From Lachnospira sp. (GTDB lineage: Bacteria > Bacillota > Clostridia > Lachnospirales > Lachnospiraceae): a stretch of DNA of 64,000 nt. Under the pieces are notes generated by a model. The model had not been told where the DNA came from. It saw nothing but the letters and a program-made list of their open reading frames with translations, and did not search any database. The stretch is taken from NCBI GenBank assembly GCA_017621205.1, contig JAGATQ010000039.1, positions 1-64,000 of the forward strand. The letters run 5' to 3'. Below are positions 59,822 through 64,000 of this stretch, one piece after another; position 1 is the stretch's first letter, and the number at the start of each line of letters is the position of its first letter. Position numbers and translations under genes: made by a program.

Positions 59822-61456
59822 TTAGTCCTCATCGGACGGCATATTCATGATTTGACGCTTTCTTGCCATCTCGTCACTTGCCAGATACTCATCATAGGTT
59901 GTTACCTTATCAATTAAGCCTTGCTGGGTCAGCTCCATAATACGGTTTGCCGTTGTCTGGACAAATTGATGATCCTGACAGGTAAACAGGGTAACACCGG
60001 AAAACTTGATTAAGCCGTTGTTTAATGCTGTGATAGATTCCATATCGAGATGGTTGGTCGGCTGGTCAAGGAGCAGAACATTGGCTCCCGTAATCATCAT
60101 CTTGCTAAGCATACAACGTACTTTTTCCCCACCGGATAACACTTTCACTTTTTTTACACCGTCATCGCCTGCAAAGAGCATGCGTCCAAGGAAACCACGG
60201 ACATATGTAGCGTCCTTTTCCTCAGAAAACTGAGTGAGCCAGTCCACAATGCTGTCGTCGCAGTCAAAATCTTTGGTATTGTCCACAGGAAAGTATGCCT
60301 GTGTTGTAGTAACACCCCATTTATAGCTGCCACTGTCGGGTTCTAATTCTCCAGCAAGAATCTTAAACAGAGTAGTGGTAGCAATGGTGTTAGGACCTAC
60401 AAAGGCAATCTTGTCCTCCCTGCCGACAGTAAAAGAGATGTCATCTAATACCTTTTCTCCGTCAATTGTCTTGCACAAGTGTTCCACAGTTAATACTTCG
60501 TTACCGATTTCCCGGTTTGGTCTGAAATCAATATAAGGATAGCGGCGGCTGCTTGGACGCATTTCGTCTAGCTGAATCTTCTCTAATGCACGCTTTCTTG
60601 AGGTTGCCTGCTTGGATTTGGAAGCATTGGCAGAGAAGCGTTGAATAAATTCCTGTAGCTCTTTGATTTTCTCTTCCTTCTTCTTATTGGCTTCCTTCAT
60701 TTGTTTAATCATAAGCTGGCTGGATTCATACCAGAAATCATAGTTGCCGGCATAAAGCTGAATTTTGCCATAATCAATATCTGCAATCATGGTACATACC
60801 TTATTTAGGAAATAACGATCATGGGATACGACAATGACAGTGTTATCAAAGTTAATTAAGAACTCCTCCAGCCATGCAATGGCATCCAAATCCAGATGGT
60901 TGGTCGGCTCGTCGAGCAGTAAAATATCGGGATTGCCAAACAATGCCTGGGCCAATAACACCTTGACCTTCATGTTACCTTCCAGTTCGGACATCAAAGA
61001 GTAATGGCTGTCTGTTGGAATACCGAGTCCGTTTAGGAGAGTAGCAGCATCTGATTCTGCTTCCCAGCCGTTCATGGTAGCAAACTCGCCTTCCAGTTCA
61101 CTGGCTTTCATTCCATCTTCTTCAGTGAAATCCTCCTTGGCATAGATAGCCTCTTTTTCCTTCATAATTTCATATAGACGCTGATTGCCCATAATGACAG
61201 TGTCTAATACCATAAATTCATCATATTTGAAGTGGTCCTGCTCTAAAACGGAAAGACGTTCACCGGGATCAATAATCACTTCGCCACTGGTCGGTTCCAG
61301 TTTGCCGGATAAAATCTTTAAAAATGTGGATTTGCCAGCACCATTTGCACCGATTAAGCCATAGCAGTTTCCAGCGGTAAACTTGATATTTACATCTTCA
61401 AATAACGCTTTTTTACCTAAGCGTAAGGTTATGCTGCTTGCACTAATCATTGTCAT
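59822..61456 (-). CDS. ABC-F protein with degenerate second ATPase site
   Basis: 544 residues with two nucleotide-binding domains and no membrane part, as in the YbiT/YkpA type. Domain 1 is intact (Walker A GANGAGKST, Walker B LLLDEPTNHLD, HD pair VSHDRYF). In domain 2 the P-loop reads GPNTIATTT with Thr360 in place of Lys, Walker B is LLLDQPTNHLD with Gln465 for the catalytic Glu, and the switch His is Gln494 (TCQDHQF). The signature LSGGEKVR is kept. Members bind the ribosome and affect translation; this one would have one working site. Confidence 0.92.
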   Translation of the reverse strand: MTMISASSITLRLGKKALFEDVNIKFTAGNCYGLIGANGAGKSTFLKILSGKLEPTSGEVIIDPGERLSVLEQDHFKYDEFMVLDTVIMGNQRLYEIMKEKEAIYAKEDFTEEDGMKASELEGEFATMNGWEAESDAATLLNGLGIPTDSHYSLMSELEGNMKVKVLLAQALFGNPDILLLDEPTNHLDLDAIAWLEEFLINFDNTVIVVSHDRYFLNKVCTMIADIDYGKIQLYAGNYDFWYESSQLMIKQMKEANKKKEEKIKELQEFIQRFSANASKSKQATSRKRALEKIQLDEMRPSSRRYPYIDFRPNREIGNEVLTVEHLCKTIDGEKVLDDISFTVGREDKIAFVGPNTIATTTLFKILAGELEPDSGSYKWGVTTTQAYFPVDNTKDFDCDDSIVDWLTQFSEEKDATYVRGFLGRMLFAGDDGVKKVKVLSGGEKVRCMLSKMMITGANVLLLDQPTNHLDMESITALNNGLIKFSGVTLFTCQDHQFVQTTANRIMELTQQGLIDKVTTYDEYLASDEMARKRQIMNMPSDED

Positions 61457-61540
61457 ACCTCTTTCTATTGCGTAATCTCCTCTATTTTAACCTAGAGCCA
61501 TGGGATTTACAAGTCTTTTTTGCATGAATAAAAATGCAAA

Positions 61541-61607
61541 CAAAAAAGACACCCCCCAGAATGCTCTGAAAAATGCCTTTTTTATAAGCTCGTATTAAAG
61601 TGTCTTT
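61541..61607 (-). terminator. Terminator overlapping the Cys-rich gene end (minus strand)
   Basis: Reading leftwards, AAAGACAC (61607-61600) pairs with GTGTCTTT (61552-61545), followed by more T. The first arm lies in the last codons of the Cys-rich gene. Confidence 0.6.
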
Positions 61608-61786
61608 ACAATCTTATCGTAAAGATCTAAACGGCAATGCTCATCTGCGGCAAAGTGGCCACAGGTCTGGCAACTTCTGGTGCAGCCATAGCAGCATGCA
61701 CTGTTTCTGACAGAATCCTTGGCGATTGGGTCATATTCGCTGCAACGGTCCGCAACCTTACAATAGGTTTCTTCTGAACTTCTCAT
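61595..61786 (-). CDS. Cysteine-rich mini-protein
   Basis: 63 residues with eight Cys (CKV, DRC, ACCYGC, SCQTCGH, EHC). The spacing suggests one or two metal (Fe-S or zinc) sites, close to a ferredoxin-like or rubredoxin-like mini-domain. No known family was recognised for certain. AAGGAGG before the ATG supports that it is real. It stands between LuxS and the ABC-F gene, same strand. Confidence 0.72.
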   Translation of the reverse strand: MRSSEETYCKVADRCSEYDPIAKDSVRNSACCYGCTRSCQTCGHFAADEHCRLDLYDKIVKTL

Positions 61787-61923
61787 GACATTCTACCTCC
61801 TTAAATGAGCTGTTACAAGCCTTAGTATAGGTAGATTATAAGGATTTTATGCATGAAAAATAAATTTCGCATAATGATTCATGCTTGGTAAATAACATCA
61901 CACACAATGGTATAAAAGATAAT

Positions 61924-62403
61924 CTATTCTGGGTAAATTAAGTGTTCATCCGTAATATGATACAAGGTTTCTTCTAAATAGCGGTTGGCAAGGTATTTTG
62001 CCATGGAGAGATTCAAGTCGAGATAATTGCCACAATCTCTTGGAGAGGCACCGGGAATTTCACCTTCATAATCCCGGATAAATTCATACATTTCGATGAT
62101 TAAGGAAACGATATCTTTGGATGCATAATCACCAGAAAGAATCAGATAAAACCCGGTACGGCATCCCATTGGTCCAAAATAAATTGTTTTGTCACCATAT
62201 TCTTTGTGATTTCTTAAAAAAGTTGCTCCTAAGTGTTCGATAGAATGAATTTCTGCTGTGTTCATAACCGGCTCTTCATTGGGGCGGGTCATACGAAGGT
62301 CAAATGTGGTTACAATCTGCCCACCAACAGAATCCTTTCTTGATACATAGATTCCACGAAGTAAATCTAAGTGGTTTACAGTAAAGCTTGTTATTTTTTC
62401 CAT
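61924..62403 (-). CDS. luxS: S-ribosylhomocysteine lyase
   Basis: 159 residues from the ATG at 62403 (GGAGG upstream). The HxxEH motif has His53, Glu56 and His57 (EIHSIEHLGATF); the catalytic Cys is Cys81 (GPMGCRTGFY); and the second metal-site Cys is Cys124 (SPRDCGNYLDL). It is an iron/zinc enzyme that splits S-ribosylhomocysteine into homocysteine and DPD, the AI-2 precursor. It has its own leftward promoter and faces gatC across a shared intergenic region. Confidence 0.97.
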   Translation of the reverse strand: MEKITSFTVNHLDLLRGIYVSRKDSVGGQIVTTFDLRMTRPNEEPVMNTAEIHSIEHLGATFLRNHKEYGDKTIYFGPMGCRTGFYLILSGDYASKDIVSLIIEMYEFIRDYEGEIPGASPRDCGNYLDLNLSMAKYLANRYLEETLYHITDEHLIYPE

Positions 62404-62473
62404 AATAATGTCCTCCATATTTTATTCATTGCTCAGACTTCGCATGATAGAAATCTGAGTTCGTTTCTTTATA

Positions 62474-62502
62474 GTATAATAGAAAAATACAAGAATGAAA
62501 AC
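62474..62502 (-). promoter_or_regulatory. Promoter for luxS
   Basis: On the minus strand TTTTCA, a 17-bp spacer, and TATACT. It lies about 70 bp before the luxS start. Confidence 0.55.
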
Positions 62503-62510
62503 CCATTTCT

Positions 62511-62539
62511 TGAAAATAAGCTTGTGCTATGGTATACTA
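62511..62539 (+). promoter_or_regulatory. Promoter for gatCA
   Basis: TTGAAA (62511-62516), a 17-bp spacer, and TATACT (62534-62539). It is divergent from the luxS promoter, with the two elements only 8 bp apart. Confidence 0.72.
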
Positions 62540-62606
62540 ATACATCGTAAACGAAGTAATGATTTACTTTATCAAGTGCAAGAGAGTATCAAGGAGGCTT
62601 TGTGCT

Positions 62607-62900
62607 ATGGCAAACGTGATTTCGGATGAGACCATTGAATATGTTGGCATTTTAGCTAAGCTGGAGCTTAGTGGTGAGGAGAAAGAAGCAGCGAAGAAGG
62701 ATATGGGCAGTATGCTTGATTATATTGATAAGCTTAACGAGCTGGACACCTCAGATGTGGAGCCGATGTCCCATGTATTTCCTGTTGAGAATGTATTTCG
62801 TGAGGATATAGTGACAAATGGGGACAATAGTGAGGCGATGTTAAAAAATGCACCAGAGCAAAAGGATAACAGCTATCAGGTGCCAATGACAGTAGAGTAG
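62607..62900 (+). CDS. gatC: Glu-tRNA(Gln) amidotransferase subunit C
   Basis: 97 residues from the ATG at 62607, with AAGGAGG upstream. Typical pattern: [43 protein letters not shown], and FREDIV. It holds GatA and GatB together in the enzyme that amidates misacylated Glu-tRNA(Gln). The gatA gene begins 11 bp downstream. Confidence 0.96.
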   Translation: MANVISDETIEYVGILAKLELSGEEKEAAKKDMGSMLDYIDKLNELDTSDVEPMSHVFPVENVFREDIVTNGDNSEAMLKNAPEQKDNSYQVPMTVE

Positions 62901-62911
62901 GAGGTGTCTTT

Positions 62912-64000
62912 GTGAATAGTATGGATATGACTGCCGTAGAATTAGGCAGTAGGATAAAGGCGGGAGAGATTACTGTAGAACAGGCAGTGGTGGATACATT
63001 AGATTCCATTGCCAAGGAGGAAGATAAGGTTCATTCTTATGTGACAGTGTTAGAGAAGGAACGGGTGCTTTTAAGGGCGAAAGAGGTACAAAAGGGTATT
63101 GAGGATGGAACATATACATCACCCTTAGCAGGTGTGCCGGTTGCCATTAAAGACAATATGTGTACAGAGGGGATACGGACAACCTGTAGCTCCAGAATTT
63201 TAGATAATTTTGTTCCTACTTATACTGCAGAGGCAGTTTTAAATTTGGAGAAGGCGGGAGCAGTCATTATCGGAAAAACAAATATGGATGAATTTGCGAT
63301 GGGAAGTACGACGGAGACCTCTTACTATGGAGTGACGAAGAATCCATGGAATCTTGAACATGTACCAGGAGGGTCTTCCGGTGGTTCCTGTGCAGCAGTA
63401 GCGGCAAAGGAATGCTCCTATGCATTAGGTTCTGATACGGGTGGTTCTATCCGTCAACCGAGTTCCTTTTGTGGTGTAACGGGCTTAAAGCCGACGTATG
63501 GTACGGTTTCCCGATATGGTTTGATTGCTTATGGTTCTTCCCTTGACCAGATTGGACCTGTTGCTAAAGATGTAACAGATTGTGCCACAATATTGGAAAC
63601 TATCGCATCCTATGATCCGAAGGATAGTACCAGTGTGAAAAGAGAGGAATACGATTTTACATCTGCCCTTTTGGATGATGTAAATGGAATGAGGATAGGG
63701 ATTCCAAGGGATTATTTTTCAGAGGGATTGGATGCAGAGGTGAAAGAAGCAGTCCTGAATGTAGCAGAGCAACTGAAAGCAAAGGGGGCTGTTATTGAGG
63801 AGTTTGACTTAAGTCTTGTGGAATATGCGATTCCTGCTTACTATGTGATTGCCAGTGCCGAGGCAAGCTCTAACCTTGCCCGTTTTGATGGTGTAAAATA
63901 TGGATACCGGACAGAGAATTATGATGGATTGCATAATATGTATAAGAAAACCCGTTCAGAGGGCTTTGGTGCGGAAGTGAAACGCCGCATTATGCTTGGC
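62912..64000 (+). CDS. gatA: Glu-tRNA(Gln) amidotransferase subunit A, partial
   Basis: The first 363 codons are present; the gene runs off the right edge. It starts at GTG 62912 (AGGAGGTG upstream). Amidase signature: Lys in PVAIKDNM, then GGSSGGSCAAVAA and GSDTGGSIRQPS with the catalytic Ser. It generates ammonia from glutamine for Gln-tRNA formation. gatB is expected next. Confidence 0.95.
   Translation, partial: MNSMDMTAVELGSRIKAGEITVEQAVVDTLDSIAKEEDKVHSYVTVLEKERVLLRAKEVQKGIEDGTYTSPLAGVPVAIKDNMCTEGIRTTCSSRILDNFVPTYTAEAVLNLEKAGAVIIGKTNMDEFAMGSTTETSYYGVTKNPWNLEHVPGGSSGGSCAAVAAKECSYALGSDTGGSIRQPSSFCGVTGLKPTYGTVSRYGLIAYGSSLDQIGPVAKDVTDCATILETIASYDPKDSTSVKREEYDFTSALLDDVNGMRIGIPRDYFSEGLDAEVKEAVLNVAEQLKAKGAVIEEFDLSLVEYAIPAYYVIASAEASSNLARFDGVKYGYRTENYDGLHNMYKKTRSEGFGAEVKRRIMLG

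Overview
The window is a 64 kb stretch of a low-GC Gram-positive chromosome. It is most likely from the Clostridia, family Lachnospiraceae. The evidence is AGGAGG-type ribosome binding sites almost everywhere, small Lachnospiraceae-type families (DUF3842, DUF1292, PadR/DUF1700/DUF4097, TPM plus zinc ribbon), a preQ1 riboswitch operon, GatCA, LuxS, a large single-chain PurL, and secreted proteins with Thr/Pro linkers and Big2 or Fn3 domains. I see no rRNA, tRNA, CRISPR array, phage structural gene or full insertion sequence. The genus cannot be fixed from sequence reading alone.

Layout. (1) 1-7.7 kb is an accessory-looking region. It carries several copies of a 148-bp palindromic element, a VanZ-like protein, an S41 peptidase, a PadR-DUF1700-DUF4097 operon, an alpha/beta hydrolase, DUF3842, a small HTH protein, and an ATP-grasp gene interrupted by one in-frame stop. 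(2) 7.7-12.2 kb is an ECF sigma factor operon with a membrane protein and a three-gene ABC exporter. (3) 12.2-14.8 kb has an AraC/GyrI regulator and an Rpn-type nuclease gene with a possible internal start. (4) 14.9-24 kb holds two small membrane proteins, a preQ1 riboswitch with queuosine precursor transporter and queF, an Rrf2 regulator with an O-acetylhomoserine sulfhydrylase, zinc-ribbon and TPM proteins, an intracellular GH5, a ClpP-like protein and UppP. (5) 24-32.6 kb holds FtsK/SpoIIIE, a zinc-ribbon gene beside another palindromic element, YdcF, a hybrid histidine kinase and a second ECF sigma/anti-sigma pair. (6) 32.7-50 kb holds a transglutaminase lipoprotein, an Fn3 protein, LeuS, DUF1292, an NhaD-like antiporter, a CheX-like/CheY pair, two aspartoacylase-like paralogues, PurL and a Big2 secreted protein. 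(7) 50.2-58.4 kb is a terminator-bounded six-gene run: DUF1015, a GH13 branching-enzyme homologue without its catalytic residues and with a Lys/Ala repeat tail, MscS, a CBS protein and two cytosolic beta-helix proteins. (8) 58.5-64 kb holds a CorC/HlyC protein, an ABC-F protein with a degenerate second ATPase site, a Cys-rich mini-protein and LuxS (all on the minus strand), then gatC and a truncated gatA.

The most interesting items are the six-gene run in (7), the dead second copy of the aspartoacylase-like pair, the Rpn gene with a strong internal ribosome binding site, the 148-bp palindromes whose stems co-vary between copies, and a 136-bp repeat carrying an outward promoter-like sequence. 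Two further degenerate-enzyme cases (ABC-F site 2 and the ATP-grasp nonsense codon) are directly visible. All functional statements rest on motif recognition by eye; no database search was run.
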